Shown here one piece after another: positions 14,169 to 14,402 of a stretch of 14,402 nucleotides of DNA (the stretch's first letter is position 1; each line of letters opens with the position of its first letter). Origin of the DNA: Oscillospiraceae bacterium (GTDB lineage Bacteria > Bacillota > Clostridia > Oscillospirales > Oscillospiraceae); NCBI GenBank assembly GCA_016287555.1, contig JAEFAK010000021.1:1-14402 (forward strand), in the 5' to 3' direction. A program made the position numbers and the translations under genes. The notes under the pieces were generated by a model. The model did no database searches, was not told where the DNA came from, and saw only the letters and a list, made by a program, of their open reading frames with translations.

Positions 14169-14256
14169 CGCGTAGGGCGGGGCGCCCTCGCCCCGCCGCA
14201 GGATACGGGAGAAGAGACGAAAGGCTTGGAGCGACGAGGGCGTCGCTCCCTACGCG
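14169..14256. mobile_element. 88-bp palindromic MITE-like element
   Basis: Perfect 9-bp terminal inverted repeats CGCGTAGGG (14169-14177) and CCCTACGCG (14248-14256) bound two hairpins. Each has a 9-bp perfect stem and a 4-nt loop: 14176-14184/14189-14197 with loop CCCT, and 14228-14236/14241-14249 with loop AGGG. It contains no gene. No target-site duplication is obvious. It resembles the short palindromic intergenic repeats scattered in GC-rich gut Clostridia, but copy number must be counted in a genome. Confidence 0.6.
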
Positions 14257-14303
14257 GTCACCGCACTTGCGCCGGGGGCGGTCCCGCCCGCGGGAGCGGG
14301 GGC

Positions 14304-14332
14304 TTGGAACTTCTGCCGAAATGTGCTATGAT
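14304..14332 (+). promoter_or_regulatory. Predicted promoter for the flavodoxin-like gene
   Basis: -35 TTGGAA (14304-14309) and -10 TATGAT (14327-14332) with 17-bp spacing, upstream of an AGGAGG ribosome binding site (14353-14358). It sits just past the GC-rich repeat region. Confidence 0.65.
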
Positions 14333-14366
14333 AAGCGCATAAAACGAACATGAGGAGGAAGTTCAG

Positions 14367-14402
14367 ATGAAAATAGCGATATTCAACGGCAGCCCCAGGC
14401 TC
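14367..14402 (+). CDS. Flavodoxin / NADPH-dependent FMN reductase-like protein, first 12 codons
   Basis: Only the start is in the window: ATG at 14367 with AGGAGG 8 nt upstream. The 12 visible residues, MKIAIFNGSPRL, match the first beta strand and phosphate-binding loop (NGSPR) of flavodoxin-fold NAD(P)H-dependent oxidoreductases. The gene runs off the right edge, so nothing more can be said about its substrate. Confidence 0.75.
   Translation, partial: MKIAIFNGSPRL

Noticed and set aside
14065..14256. Possible CRISPR array from regularly spaced repeats.
   Set aside because: Repeats are directly adjacent 25-bp units with no unique spacers of constant length and no cas genes in the window.
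14115..14353. Short open frames across the repeat region.
   Set aside because: They run through tandem repeats and the palindromic element and lack ribosome binding sites and domain features.

Overview
The window reads as accessory-rich chromosome from a GC-rich, probably Gram-positive anaerobe, most likely in the Clostridia (an Oscillospirales-like gut lineage is a guess). The support is a class B sortase, a GEMM-I (c-di-GMP-I) riboswitch, a paired family-4 glycosyltransferase and acyltransferase, AGGAGG-type ribosome binding sites, sigma-A-like promoters, and frequent TTG and GTG starts. No rRNA, tRNA, CRISPR array, transposase or phage gene was seen.

Layout. (1) 3-728 (+): 3' part of an LVIVD-repeat protein, which meets a minus-strand glycosyltransferase/acyltransferase pair (846-2754) at a strong shared terminator. 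The pair is preceded by a promoter-like sequence with a palindrome in its spacer, followed at once by a terminator-like hairpin. (2) 2990-11064 (-): a five-gene run of class B sortase, GGDEF/EAL/PAS/GGDEF diguanylate cyclase, ICMT-like membrane methyltransferase, GH3-family acyl-adenylating enzyme, and a 7TM/GAF/degenerate-GGDEF/HD-GYP phosphodiesterase. The last four abut or overlap, and a near-consensus promoter precedes the sortase. (3) 11312-12714 (+): an HD-domain phosphohydrolase and a SAM methyltransferase, overlapping by 4 bp. (4) 12715-13931 (+): promoter, long leader, c-di-GMP-I riboswitch, and a secreted transglutaminase-like protein. (5) 13932-14366: terminator, 25-bp tandem repeats with hairpin arms, and an 88-bp palindromic MITE-like element. 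(6) From 14367: the first codons of a flavodoxin/NADPH-dependent FMN reductase-like gene.

How the genes may work together. One operon carries both a c-di-GMP-making enzyme (intact C-terminal GGDEF with I-site) and a c-di-GMP-degrading enzyme (intact HD-GYP). A few kilobases away a c-di-GMP riboswitch controls a secreted transglutaminase-like protein, so source, sink and RNA sensor of one second messenger sit together with a cell-surface sortase. Between the two c-di-GMP enzymes, translationally coupled to them, lie a GH3 adenylating enzyme and an ICMT-like membrane enzyme. This suggests a small-molecule or carboxyl modification step tied to c-di-GMP control. I know of no described system of this composition, and its function is inference only.
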